Of a stretch of DNA of 64,000 nucleotides, positions 48,801 to 57,132 are shown one piece after another. Source of the DNA: Dyadobacter diqingensis (GTDB lineage Bacteria; Bacteroidota; Bacteroidia; Cytophagales; Spirosomataceae); assembly GCF_024220585.1 (NCBI RefSeq), contig NZ_JAMXKF010000001.1:62001-126000 (forward strand). Direction: 5' to 3'. The position numbers and the translations under genes were made by a program. Under the pieces are notes generated by a model. The model was not told where the DNA came from, made no database searches, and saw only the letters and a list, made by a program, of their open reading frames with translations. Numbering within the stretch: the first letter of the stretch is position 1; each line of letters starts with the position of its first letter.

Positions 48801-48913
48801 TGATAGGTATGTTCGTAATAGTTGAAACTGCTCTTAAGGCTTGGAGAAGTTTCCGTGAGGTTAATTTTGCGGTCCACAAACTGTATACCTGAATTAGCAA
48901 TGAGCGTTATCAC
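45890..48913 (-). CDS. srfB: SrfB-like Hsp70/actin-family ATPase
   Basis: This 1007-residue cytosolic protein matches the virulence factor SrfB family. Phosphate-1 motif: LIMDIGNSRTCGILVE at about 284-299; phosphate-2 motif: ASVDIGGGTTDLMI near residue 600; adenosine motif: ILLAGRPTMLPVVREMF near residue 800. These are the three signatures of the actin/Hsp70 ATPase fold. The first 280 residues form a beta-rich region specific to SrfB. SrfB length is usually about 1000, so the protein is complete. The GrpE-like gene follows after 51 bases. In the model it is the ATP-driven core of the Srf complex; substrate unknown. Confidence 0.85.
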   Translation of the reverse strand: MITLIANSGIQFVDRKINLTETSPSLKSSFNYYEHTYQYDGREWADFFSVHYDSTRERYVLKGRDPEMSTFDCLIPEAVDPETWQVIDELKIAERNVTIGDSVIKNVLLEEKVMTMSARKAIELFEGEWLPLPYFKKHQGSGQLFMGPVNWARMWFTRIPTAEATSEHTHNIALAFDTNVVSEEVNAANHVALSDLDVNGNVEFKVPTDDYHLSYFTDSMVEGLSWVERWLETVFLRKKVLKPTDTDKFRHVAAYITLIKAFGMTGAFPDITIFSNNRSIELDLIMDIGNSRTCGILVETDRPGDPFKFEQAFPLHLRDLTSPDKLYHDTFDMRVAFRRCTFGDEAANVSSGNPKAFHWPSMVRLGKEATRLSVIHDGTANNATMSSPKRYLWDTGKRLFHWNYIGENQNDAALKGISKLFDEGGVFHKRYPEGKEFINAQNAYYSRSSVMTFALIEIFLQALTQANSHAFRERQGSPTIPRKLRRITLTCPTAMMEWEKRILREHAEDAIAALKESFSEKFIDVQLEIIPGTRDLSHNSGSRRNWGFDEASCSQFAFLYGEVAYRFKNKASLFFETMGKRRANSHIENVPSVMIASVDIGGGTTDLMICEYQDSPETPTTRIVPNPRFWEGFNVAGDAIIKSVVERAVMPAIREAAKAKGVSDLFGSMNFLFGNDMGQLNASDRFYKRQFANEIAYPLALGILQHASENRISGKKQFADFFIDFPRPTSHVLRHVNQTFEKYGAWKFNLEELEWTLDTSGINQIVKDTVEPMILDLCKVIAQFNPDFILLAGRPTMLPVVREMFVRFLPISPDRLISLGGYEIGNWYPFANERGVIRDPKTCVAVGATVALMGGTLGRLGGFSIDTELLREKFESTADYIGALDPGAFRVKEPYLTPHLDEAEIKFAGPSLFGVRQMNYADWLASPIYKITWSNNEAAQKYLHAVPFTVRLQRNPKDKEGIKIIGVLTDRNGQNAPSSILKLSLQTIPDESGHWLDTGCFSVDRTK

Positions 48914-49088
48914 AGATGAAAAACTGGTTAGGTGATCATTTTATACTGGCAACATCAGATTATTCAAAAGGACTAATTGTGTTACTCTGAATGGTAATAG
49001 ATTGAATTCTCACGATGTAATGTGACTGAGGCATTATTTTTGATAAAACCGCCCGATTTCCACTTTATCCCAAAACGCACAGCCAAGA

Positions 49089-50021
49089 TCAGATAAGCGG
49101 CAGTACGACCGAATAAAATGTTACTGCACGTCGTCGCGGATCATTTTTAGCCGTATTCTCAGGTAAGTCCCTCGGCAATTTTTCACCACGGCCAAGGACG
49201 CGCACATTGATATTGATCAGGGCCGAGTCATCTTTTTTTCGTTGCTTTATAATTTCTACCAGTAACCATTTTACTGCAAGCGCCCTCAACTCCGAAAGCT
49301 TTTGATTCAGATCTTGTTGTGAGGGCTGAGAGACTTGATCATCTTCCAGTAGTTTTCCCGAAAGGTCCCGATATAATGCAGACCCCTTTTCAACGGCAGT
49401 AGCATCAGAGTATCCGGTAACGATTATTTCACCTTTTAGTCCGGCGAATTGATCCTTATACCGGCCAGCAAAAACATTCAGCTTTTCGACCACGGGGTTA
49501 AACAATCTACGCGCTTCTTTAACCTGTTCTTTAATCAGGTGAAATTCTCCCGGCCTGAAGAATGCCCCAATTTCAGACTTAGAAAAAGTCTCACTCCCAA
49601 GAAAGTCAACAATGACCTTGGTTTTCTCCTCAAGGATCCGCAGTCGTTCCGAAGATTCCTTCACAGCTTTGTGCGCCTTCTCCAGCACCTTCGTCTGATT
49701 TTTCTTACTTTTATGCTGCGCAAACTCAAAAAGATCAGTTTGCGCAGATTCCAGCTCTTCTTTAGCTTCTTCTATGTTAATTTTTTCGACGCCGATATAT
49801 TTCTGAATATCTACATTGGTAGAAGGGTCGATCCGTTCTTTCGCTTCCGCTGTATTAGACTGGTCCGACATCATGTCCAGCATTGCGGAAGCGCTTTCCT
49901 GAGATTTTAGTGCGACCTTGAGCGCGGTAGAAGACTGTTGCACTGCCGTATTATTGCGCGTACAACCGAGGTAAAATAAACCTAAGAAAAGGATTATAAT
50001 TAAGTAGAAATATTTTTTCAT
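49089..50021 (-). CDS. OmpA-like lipoprotein
   Basis: This 310-residue protein has a lipoprotein signal with lipobox YLGCTRN. A long helical region with coiled-coil character covers residues 40-170 (rich in Glu, Lys, Ala). The C-terminal 110 residues fit the OmpA-like peptidoglycan-binding fold: EIIVTGYSDATAVEKG, a helix LNQKLSELRALAVKWL, INVRVLGRGEKLP and NDPRRRAVTFY. It is the first gene of the minus-strand array as read, 175 bases upstream of srfB. It may anchor the system to the cell wall (inference). Confidence 0.75.
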   Translation of the reverse strand: MKKYFYLIIILFLGLFYLGCTRNNTAVQQSSTALKVALKSQESASAMLDMMSDQSNTAEAKERIDPSTNVDIQKYIGVEKINIEEAKEELESAQTDLFEFAQHKSKKNQTKVLEKAHKAVKESSERLRILEEKTKVIVDFLGSETFSKSEIGAFFRPGEFHLIKEQVKEARRLFNPVVEKLNVFAGRYKDQFAGLKGEIIVTGYSDATAVEKGSALYRDLSGKLLEDDQVSQPSQQDLNQKLSELRALAVKWLLVEIIKQRKKDDSALININVRVLGRGEKLPRDLPENTAKNDPRRRAVTFYSVVLPLI

Positions 50022-50577
50022 TCGGTACTTGATTTTTGTCTGATCAACTTGTTTTTATTCTTTAACAATCGATTCCATCTATATCGGCATAAATATCCAG
50101 GTTTAAAAGAGAACCTTTTCCATATCATGATATCTATACAATGTCTTGTGAGATACTTCTATCAGAAGGATGTCAGGTTACGAAAATTTTCAGAATGATG
50201 TTAATATAATGCAGCAATGTTGCTTCGGATAGATCTTACGGGAAATTGGCTGCGTGGGAAGATGCTGGTTTCGGGTGTCCCGGTAAGTCAGAGAAGAAAA
50301 AGACATGGTTAAACTGAGGATAGGTGAGTCCCCAATATACCCAAAAACCAAAATATCAAACGCTTCAGTAAAAAATTTGAGATCGCGTGTCCAGATTGCC
50401 TCTGGCGATTAACTATTTTGAAGGATATCAAACAAGACATGCACTGATACTTTCAAACCGTCGTGCAATCGAAACTTGAGGGAACAAGATTGTGCCTTGA
50501 TGCTTCTGCGGATTTACAGACATCTTTGCGTGAAACCAATGATCTGCCGTGTCCATTTAAGATCGTACCTGAGTTAG
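50022..50577. other. Non-coding stretch, no gene supported
   Basis: No reading frame of plausible length or composition is seen on either strand, and no tRNA or clear repeat. On the minus strand short frames with interrupting stops continue past the alcohol dehydrogenase remnant (for example around 50420-50520), so part of this may be decayed coding DNA that I cannot identify. Confidence 0.4.
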
Positions 50578-50853
50578 TCATCCACTTGATGAGCATTCCA
50601 ACAAATACTTCATTTCAGCCAGGTTAATGTCGATCATTTCGAAAATCTGGTGGCCTTATTCCGTAGGCTCTATTTTCGTGATCATTGCAACCAACGGAAT
50701 GTTGCCTTACGTTGCCAAAGCAATAGTCTTCTCTAAGTCCACACCTCCGTATACTCTCACGCCGATCAGTTTGAGCTCACGCCAGAAAAAGCGTAACAGA
50801 ATTACCGGTTTGAGCCAGGCATGAATGGCCACAATCACGATCTGGCCCCAATG
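50578..50853 (-). pseudogene. Alcohol dehydrogenase (MDR family) C-terminal remnant
   Basis: The minus-strand translation is a clear C-terminal piece of a zinc-dependent medium-chain dehydrogenase: GQIVIVAIHAWLKPV, then FFWRELKLIGVRVYGGVD, then GNIPLVAMITKIEPTE and a terminal MKYLLEC. It is interrupted by in-frame TAA codons at about 50707-50709 and 50656-50658 and blocked upstream by another stop at about 50854. About 90 residues remain of a family that is normally 340-360. It is a decayed gene, unrelated to the Srf system. Confidence 0.65.
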
Positions 50854-50915
50854 TTAACTTTTCCCTTGTTCGGCGCAGCCTGTTTTCTATCTACTCGAAA
50901 GCATCTATAACTTGG

Positions 50916-51340
50916 TTATCTACAATGGTTAACGAATTTCGTTTTGAGAACAAGAGAAATTGCCGCCCCGGCGCCATACCTAGTAACTGCAATTCTTATT
51001 ACGTGTGCTAAAAGACAACCTGCGATTCTATTATAGTGGTTATTTCTGCCAATATTGCCCGTTGATGAATCTACAAGCTTCATTCCGACTCTTTGTTCCA
51101 AATCAAATAACTCAAGTTCCATCAGGCCAATGGTTTCGTCATTTTCTGGCAATGTCAGTTTAAAAACTTTTTCGGGATCATTAATTTCCCACTTGAAATT
51201 AAATCCATATGAAGAATAAGCTCAGTTTTATTTAAACCTCGTACGGCTACTACATATTTTGCATTAGTTTTATAGCTCTGAGCAAACCTTATCAAGATAC
51301 TAAAAATATCACAAAATATATTAACTTTTAGTTGTCTCAT
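50916..51340 (-). pseudogene. Frameshifted acetyltransferase-like remnant
   Basis: Two overlapping minus-strand frames join through a frameshift between about 51200 and 51225. The first reads MRQLKVNIFCDIFSILIRF to KYVVAVRGLNKTELIL; the second reads INDPEKVFKLTLPEND to GCLLAHVIRIAVTRYGAG and VLKTKFVNHC. The ending resembles the end of small Bacteroidota GNAT-like proteins (a GNLLAxxxKxAFE then KTKLIxHY pattern), but similarity is modest. Neither frame has a convincing stand-alone gene structure. Confidence 0.4.
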
Positions 51341-51412
51341 TTTTGAGGCGTATACCTTGGAAATATATTGGAAAGAAGACCAACCATAGTCATCCTTACC
51401 AAAGTCATGAGC

Positions 51413-51437
51413 AGCACCAGAGCTGAACTCCGGTGCT
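51413..51437 (-). terminator. Hairpin after the integrase gene
   Basis: The minus strand has arms AGCACCGGAG and CTCTGGTGCT (ten pairs, one G-U) around a 5-base loop, 12 bases after the integrase stop. There is no clear U-run after it, so it may terminate weakly or only protect the transcript end. Confidence 0.45.
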
Positions 51438-51449
51438 GTCTTAATGATA

Positions 51450-52664
51450 CTATTTCAAAATCTGTTTCAACTTTTTCATGTCTTCACTAATCTTTACATC
51501 CACGATCTTGGCATACTGCTGAGTAGTTTTCAAATTCCTGTGGCCAAGCATTTTGGACACACTCTCCATAGGAACCCCGTTGGTCAATGTCACCGTTGTC
51601 GCAAATGTATGCCGCGCTAAATGAAAGGTGATCACCTTATCAATCCGGCAGAGCACCGCAATCTCCTTTAAGTAGGAATTCATTTTCTGATTGGAAAGGA
51701 CCGGAAGAAGTTGCCCTTTGATTTCGCACTGAGGATCCTTATCATATTTTTTAAGAATGGAAAGTGCCTGGGGAAGCAGCGGGATTCGCGAAGGGGTATC
51801 AGTTTTCTGTCTTTTGATCACAAGCCACTTCTCTCCGTCAATACCGGTTATAATTTCAGAGCGGCTCATCTTGTATACATCGATGTAGGCAAGGCCTGTG
51901 TAGCAGCAGAAAAGGAAAATATCACGCACCTGGATGAGCCTTTCATGATCGAATTTCTTCTTTGAAATCTTGGCAAGTTCCTCGGCGGTTAAGGCTGTTC
52001 TGTCCACCTCTCTTTTACTCATTTTATAGGCGTGGAATGGATCTCTGGGAAGCCATCCGTTTTTGATGCAAATGATTACGATCTTTTTGAAAGTGGCCAG
52101 ATACTTAATCGCTGTATTATGGCCGATATTTCTGACACTTTTAAGCCAGTATTCAAAATCTGTTATAAACTCGTGATTGAGCTTGAAAATGTCAATGTCA
52201 TCGGCTTTGTATTTCCAGCGGATAAAATCGCGGCTGTGCTCAAGTGTCGTTTTGTACCGCGTTAATGTTCCCGGGGCGAAATCCTTATTAACAAGGTTTG
52301 CTACACGATCATTATGCTCCTGGAAAAGCGCTAAAATGAATCTTGATTTTGCTGCCGTTCCATTCAGATGGTTGCGGATGATCTCGGCTGTGATCTCTTC
52401 GTCAGCCTCCACCAGCCTACGGTGTATCTCATAGATCTTCGCCTGAAGCGTGTCGAGATAAGCATTCAGAATTCTTACATCTTCTTTGGTACCGTTCTTG
52501 CGTCCGGCTGCAATATTCCATTTTTCCGGTTCGCATTCACGTTGGGCGGTAATCTCAACGCGCTGGCCGTTGATGGTGATGCGGATGTAGATCGGAAGGT
52601 TTCCGCTGACATAGTTACTGCGTCTTTTTAGATAGAAAAGCAGTGAAAAGTTTTTTGTAAGCAT
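51450..52664 (-). CDS. Tyrosine recombinase / integrase
   Basis: This 404-residue tyrosine-family site-specific recombinase has an N-terminal arm-type region (about 1-100), a SAM-like core-binding domain (about 110-205) and a catalytic domain with HLARHTFAT (His and Arg of the HxxR box) and LGHRNLKTTQQYAK (His and the nucleophilic Tyr). The usual first catalytic Arg in the TGLR context is Ala here (CYTGLAYIDV), a variation common in Bacteroidota integrases. The gene lies 250 bases from the 3' end of tRNA-Ser, a standard integration site, and points away from it. It is likely the integrase of the island that carries the Srf/caspase cluster, but the far end of the island is not identified. Confidence 0.9.
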   Translation of the reverse strand: MLTKNFSLLFYLKRRSNYVSGNLPIYIRITINGQRVEITAQRECEPEKWNIAAGRKNGTKEDVRILNAYLDTLQAKIYEIHRRLVEADEEITAEIIRNHLNGTAAKSRFILALFQEHNDRVANLVNKDFAPGTLTRYKTTLEHSRDFIRWKYKADDIDIFKLNHEFITDFEYWLKSVRNIGHNTAIKYLATFKKIVIICIKNGWLPRDPFHAYKMSKREVDRTALTAEELAKISKKKFDHERLIQVRDIFLFCCYTGLAYIDVYKMSRSEIITGIDGEKWLVIKRQKTDTPSRIPLLPQALSILKKYDKDPQCEIKGQLLPVLSNQKMNSYLKEIAVLCRIDKVITFHLARHTFATTVTLTNGVPMESVSKMLGHRNLKTTQQYAKIVDVKISEDMKKLKQILK

Positions 52665-52763
52665 AACATTTGTGTTTTTAAGTGATTAAAAATACAACTG
52701 CAGTCCTTCAAAAATCAAGATGTTTATCCTCTGAACAGGCTTATATTCAGAAAGTTATGAGCA

Positions 52764-52806
52764 TTCTGGTGAGCACTTTGATTTTGAAGAAAAGTGCTCA
52801 CCAGAA
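52764..52806. repeat. 16-bp perfect inverted repeat upstream of the integrase
   Basis: Arms TTCTGGTGAGCACTTT and AAAGTGCTCACCAGAA are exact reverse complements around an 11-base spacer. It lies between the integrase start (52664) and tRNA-Ser. There is no U-run, so it is unlikely to be a simple terminator. It may be a recombinase or regulator binding site. Confidence 0.65.
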
Positions 52807-52858
52807 GCTCACTACAATACTGAGAATATATGCATATTTTGGTCATTTCTAAAAACAA

Positions 52859-52891
52859 AAAACCCTGTAAATGTTTGATTTACAGGGTTTT
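52859..52891 (-). terminator. Rho-independent terminator of tRNA-Ser
   Basis: A 14-bp perfect stem (AAAACCCTGTAAAT with its complement, 5-base loop) lies 24 bases after the tRNA 3' end on the minus strand and is followed by a T-rich tract. The structure fits intrinsic termination of the tRNA transcript. Confidence 0.7.
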
Positions 52892-52915
52892 GATGGTTTT
52901 TATTACCTTATTCTG

Positions 52916-53000
<85 letters not shown>

Positions 53001-53197
53001 GTGTTTCGGCGTATCCGAATCGTGGTGCAAAGGTAGAAAGAAAATGATTACATGCAACTGTTCAGGAAAAATATTTTTGAAAATTATTCTTAAAAAAGAA
53101 GCTTGAAACACCTAAATAACTACTTTACAGATATTTAATCATTCGAAAAAAATTTAAAAAATTTATATGACAAATTGAAATACCTTTCTACTCGACC

Positions 53198-54544
53198 TTA
53201 ACTATCCAGGAAGATTTCACTCACCATAACTACATTTTTTGTCACATTTTCGATTTTATAACGATCATCAATTCTCAAACCAATTACCCAAAGGATATCG
53301 CCGTTTCCATTCAGCAACACTTTCACTTTTTGTTTTTGATTTCTGTTCAATTTTAAGTCAATTAGCAGATCGCTCACTTTTTTTCGTTTCCCTTTCATCC
53401 CAAACGGACAAAAACTGTCTCCCGTTGTCCAGTTTCGAACCGTCAGCGGAAGTATTAATTTTTCAGAAGCGAAGTAAGCTACGTTCGCACTAATCTCTAT
53501 TTTCGAGTCTTCCGACCAGGTTTGTTTCTCAAAATGTAAAGCGACGGATTCATTCTGATAAATTCCTTCAGTCGCTTCAATCACTAAGTCTTCGGACACC
53601 TCATCCTTTTCCTTTTTTGTAAGAATAAATGTATTCCGATCTTTCAAAATCCGATGAGAAGCTGAATTAAATATTTTACCAGACAACCCCTCCGCCGATT
53701 TATATATTTCTTCTGCCTGATGATAGCTAAATCCGTAATGCTGCAAAATAAACCAAAGCCGGTATGTGGGCTCCTGAGCGGCTGCTAAAACGTCAATCGA
53801 TATGTGTAAAGCTTCATCAACCTTTTTCACCGCTTCATTTTGCCAGTCTTGCAAAAAACTTTCCAACAACACTTCTGCCGATTTCAGCCGCCGACCCGTT
53901 ATTTTAAAAGTCGTTTCCAACGAAGGATTCATCCTTTTCAGTACTGGTACCACTTCATGCCGGACCAGATTACGTTTGTAATGATGACTTGCATTGGAGC
54001 TATCCTCCCGCCAAGCCAATTGATGATCGCTGATGTATTGCCTAATTTCGTCTCTTGAAGCAAAAAGCAGTGGTCTGATCAGTTTGTTATTCCGAACCGC
54101 AATGCCGTGCAAACCAGCCAACCCCGTCCCCCGAACAAGATTCAGGATCACGGTTTCAAAAGAATCTCCGGCATGATGGGCCGTTGCAATCGTTTCATAA
54201 TGATATGTCGATCTGATTTCTTCAAACCAGCTGTAACGCAAATCCCTGGCGGCCATTTGGGTTGAGATTCCGTTTGTCTGCGCATACTCCTTCGCTGCCA
54301 ATTTCTTCACATAAAACGGAAATCCGTACGATGCAGCAAGATTTTTTACAAACAATTCATCTCCGTCCGACTCCTCTCCTCTCAGTCCGAAATTACAATG
54401 TGCAATACCAGCAGAAAATCCCGCGCAGTGAAATAAATGCGCCAAAACCACAGAATCCATGCCTCCACTCACGGTCAAAAGGGTCGGCTTTCCGGCGAGA
54501 TCGAGTTTTTGTTGGTTAATAAAAGTTAAAAAAGCCTCCAACAT
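53198..54544 (-). CDS. tilS: tRNA(Ile)-lysidine synthase
   Basis: This 448-residue cytosolic enzyme adds lysine to C34 of the tRNA-Ile CAU anticodon so it reads AUA. The PP-loop ATP-binding motif is visible at the N-terminus (TVSGGMDSVVLAHLF), followed by the family motif IATAHHAGDSFETVILNL, RGTGLAGLHGI and a C-terminal TilS domain (about 360-440). Length is normal. It lies upstream of tRNA-Ser on the same strand and diverges from the LptA-like gene. This begins the housekeeping side of the window. Confidence 0.95.
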   Translation of the reverse strand: MLEAFLTFINQQKLDLAGKPTLLTVSGGMDSVVLAHLFHCAGFSAGIAHCNFGLRGEESDGDELFVKNLAASYGFPFYVKKLAAKEYAQTNGISTQMAARDLRYSWFEEIRSTYHYETIATAHHAGDSFETVILNLVRGTGLAGLHGIAVRNNKLIRPLLFASRDEIRQYISDHQLAWREDSSNASHHYKRNLVRHEVVPVLKRMNPSLETTFKITGRRLKSAEVLLESFLQDWQNEAVKKVDEALHISIDVLAAAQEPTYRLWFILQHYGFSYHQAEEIYKSAEGLSGKIFNSASHRILKDRNTFILTKKEKDEVSEDLVIEATEGIYQNESVALHFEKQTWSEDSKIEISANVAYFASEKLILPLTVRNWTTGDSFCPFGMKGKRKKVSDLLIDLKLNRNQKQKVKVLLNGNGDILWVIGLRIDDRYKIENVTKNVVMVSEIFLDS

Positions 54545-54662
54545 AACATGAAGAGTTCTATTTGATGTAATTTTGTCGAATATATCAACAGATGTCTTTT
54601 ACCCGGAATACGACAAATGAAGCATTAATGCCCATTTCAAAGGTAAAGGAAACCATAGCAAC

Positions 54663-56270
54663 ATGAAGAAAAAATTATTTATAAATCTTTGCAACCCTTT
54701 TAAACTTTTGTGCGTCATATCAATCAAAGACCATATATTAAAACTGACGTTCTTTACCTTATTGTTTACCTCGCCATATCTTATGGCTCAGAGAGTAAAT
54801 CCGGCGGTACAACCCGGACAAGCAACTGATATTGTGGAACTTTTGAAATCTGATGAACTTGAACTGATCAGCGAAAATGGCGTAGACAGCCGACGGGTCA
54901 TCAATGGGATTTTCAAACACAAAGGTGCACTTTTATACAGCGACCTGGCGATTCAAAATGTGAGCACAAATATTATTGAGGCTTACGGAAATGTCAGGAT
55001 TGTTCAGGGAGATACGATCACGGTTACGGGTGATACGCTGCACTATTATGGCAATACCCGGTTAGCGATTGTCAGTGGCAGAAAAGCTGTTTTGAAAGAC
55101 AAAAACAGGACGCTGACAACGCGAAGAATCGAATACGATATGGCAAACGGGATCGCCAACTATAAAGTCCCGGGACGCACGGTTGACATTGAGAATATCC
55201 TGACCAGTAACGAAGGCTTTTATAATACCAATACAAAAGAGTTTACCTATTATAAAAAAGTAAAGCTGGTCAATAAAAAATATACGCTTACGACCGATAC
55301 TTTACTCTATAATTCCGTCACAAAGTGGTCGTACTTTAATGGTCCGAGTAAAATTGTTAACAAAGACGGAACACTTTTGAGTAATAAAGGTCAATATAAC
55401 TCGCTTACGGGCGAGTCGGTTTTTAAAACCAGAACAACCGTCGACAATGACACGTATACACTCACAGCCGATTCGCTTTTTGTTGAAGGACAAAAAAACA
55501 ACGGACAAGGAAAAGGAAATGTGGTAATCGTTGCCAAAAAGGATAATACAATACTCAACGGAGATCACGGATTTTATAGAAAAGCAGAAGGTTTTTCGAA
55601 GATTTACGGGCACGCTTATGTCAGAAATGTTGTTTCTAAAGATACTTTATACATCAGAGCTGACACTTTGTACTCTTTTGAAAATAAAAGAGATAGCACG
55701 CGAAGACTTGTAGGAGACAGAAATGTTTTTATCTATAAATCGGATTTTCAGGGAAAATGTGATTCCATAAGTTATAATACCGCTGATTCCACGATTTTGT
55801 TTTTTAAAAAACCGATTCTTTGGAGCAATCAGCATTACCAGATGGAAGGCGATACGATAAGTGCTTTTTTGGTAAACAATGCAATTAACCGGATGCTGTT
55901 GAGGAGCAAGGCCTTTGTAATCACGGAAGACACGCTCGTACACCAGTTTAATCAGGTAAAAGGAAGAACGATCAACGCGTATTTCGCGGCAGAAAGCAAA
56001 CTTCGGCAGGTTCTGGTGGACGGAAATGGGGAAAGTGCTTACTACGCAATTGACGATAAGGAAAAAATGATTGGCTTAAACCGTGTAGAGTGTGGAAAAA
56101 TGAATCTTCTTTTTGTAGATAACCGGGTAAACAGGATCGCATTTATCGGTAAACCAGACGGAAGATTGATACCACCCCGCCAAATAAAACCGGTCGAAAG
56201 ACAACTGGACGGATTTAATTGGCGTGTTTCGGACAAACCAACCAAAGAAAAAACATTATGGCTCGAATAA
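54663..56270 (+). CDS. LptA/OstA-like LPS-transport family protein
   Basis: This 535-residue protein has a signal segment (about 25-42, ending SPYLMAQ) and then an OstA-like beta-jellyroll region with many repeated short strands: DTITVTGDTLHYYGNTRLAI, TNEGFYNTNTKEFTYY-like units, LTADSLFVEGQ, LYIRADTLYSFE. Such proteins bridge lipopolysaccharide between membranes (Lpt system); this is a long Bacteroidota form. It diverges from tilS across a 118-base region that includes a TAATTTTG promoter-like element at 54568-54575. The exact role (LptA-like or LptD N-terminal-like) is not settled by sequence. Confidence 0.8.
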   Translation: MKKKLFINLCNPFKLLCVISIKDHILKLTFFTLLFTSPYLMAQRVNPAVQPGQATDIVELLKSDELELISENGVDSRRVINGIFKHKGALLYSDLAIQNVSTNIIEAYGNVRIVQGDTITVTGDTLHYYGNTRLAIVSGRKAVLKDKNRTLTTRRIEYDMANGIANYKVPGRTVDIENILTSNEGFYNTNTKEFTYYKKVKLVNKKYTLTTDTLLYNSVTKWSYFNGPSKIVNKDGTLLSNKGQYNSLTGESVFKTRTTVDNDTYTLTADSLFVEGQKNNGQGKGNVVIVAKKDNTILNGDHGFYRKAEGFSKIYGHAYVRNVVSKDTLYIRADTLYSFENKRDSTRRLVGDRNVFIYKSDFQGKCDSISYNTADSTILFFKKPILWSNQHYQMEGDTISAFLVNNAINRMLLRSKAFVITEDTLVHQFNQVKGRTINAYFAAESKLRQVLVDGNGESAYYAIDDKEKMIGLNRVECGKMNLLFVDNRVNRIAFIGKPDGRLIPPRQIKPVERQLDGFNWRVSDKPTKEKTLWLE

Positions 56271-56353
56271 TGAGTCTTATTTAGGTATTTTAATACGATT
56301 CAGGCACGATTATTTTACGTTTAAAAATAAAAACGCCCGTTCGCACAATATAT

Positions 56354-56385
56354 TTTGAAGTTCCAATTTTTTCTCTATATTTTTG
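56354..56385 (+). promoter_or_regulatory. Bacteroidota-type promoter
   Basis: A TTTG at 56354-56357 is followed after 20 bases by TATTTTTG (56378-56385), matching the -33 TTTG / -7 TAnnTTTG consensus. It lies about 58 bases before the ATG at 56443 of the T9SS-sorted protein. Confidence 0.6.
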
Positions 56386-56442
56386 TAAAGTACTTTTGAA
56401 TGAGGCTAGTAGGAGTTGCTAAAAGTATTACGAATTATTGCT

Positions 56443-57057
56443 ATGAAAAAAACTATACTTTATTTAATAATATGCACATTCTTTGCCTGGACCGGAATCC
56501 AAGCACAAACCGTTACGAACGGTAGCCGCTTAAATTTAACTCCTAAAAAGAAATCACTTGCTACCGGAAACATGAAGTTTTCAAATGTTCCCGCCGTATT
56601 AAACTATAAGCCCTTGTCTCTTCAAAAGCCGATGGCTTTGAATAATTTTTATAGATCTCTTCTGTTTTCTAATACCTCTGCTACCGAAAGCACTGCCGTG
56701 GTTGCATCTGAGGCGGTCGAGAAAACGGTTGAAAAACGTAGTCCCGTAGCCGAAACCAGCGTCCGTCTGGAAGAGCAGCTATATTCTAATGACAAGATAA
56801 CGGTATCCAATATTTATCCTAACCCTGCAAGTGAATATGCAGAAGTGGATTATGCAATGTCGGCCGACATAAGAGACGCCAAATTGATATTCTATAACGT
56901 TTTAGGATCTCAGATGCAGGAATACTCACTTTCCAGAAATGAAAGCAAGCTTCGGATCAATACACGGGAAATGTCAACCGGCCTGTATTTCTACCAGCTG
57001 GCACTGGACGGCAAAAAAGTAGCAACAAAAAAAATGCTCGTACGCCATCAACAATAG
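56443..57057 (+). CDS. Exported protein with T9SS C-terminal sorting domain
   Basis: The ATG at 56443 gives a clean signal peptide (MKKTILYLIICTFFAWTGIQ then AQT); an upstream frame start at 56416 lacks support. The last 80 residues form a type IX secretion sorting domain: ISNIYPNPASEYAEVDY (here VSNIYPNPAS), a central strand LIFYNVLGSQ, and MSTGLYFYQLALDGKKVATKK at the end. The middle is short and of low complexity, so the protein is mostly signal plus sorting domain. It would be moved to the cell surface. Function unknown. Confidence 0.85.
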   Translation: MKKTILYLIICTFFAWTGIQAQTVTNGSRLNLTPKKKSLATGNMKFSNVPAVLNYKPLSLQKPMALNNFYRSLLFSNTSATESTAVVASEAVEKTVEKRSPVAETSVRLEEQLYSNDKITVSNIYPNPASEYAEVDYAMSADIRDAKLIFYNVLGSQMQEYSLSRNESKLRINTREMSTGLYFYQLALDGKKVATKKMLVRHQQ

Positions 57058-57078
57058 ATTTTTTACAATACTATTATT

Positions 57079-57115
57079 AGCTACGCATTCGTTAAGGATG
57101 ATGTAGCTTTTTTTT
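57079..57115 (+). terminator. Candidate terminator
   Basis: Short arms AGCTAC and GTAGCT are followed by a run of T (57108-57115). The loop is long (18 bases), so support is moderate. It lies between the T9SS-sorted protein and bamD. Confidence 0.45.
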
Positions 57116-57117
57116 AT

Positions 57118-57125
57118 TATCTTTG
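57118..57125 (+). promoter_or_regulatory. -7 promoter element for bamD
   Basis: TATCTTTG matches TAnnTTTG and ends only 7 bases before the bamD ATG at 57133. Transcription would start at about 57130, giving an almost leaderless mRNA. No clear -33 TTTG is seen; the region upstream is a T-run. Confidence 0.4.
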
Positions 57126-57132
57126 CAGCTAT

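Noticed and set aside
50627-50824. 65-codon plus-strand open frame
   Set aside because: The minus strand here gives a clear dehydrogenase remnant, so this frame is its antisense shadow.
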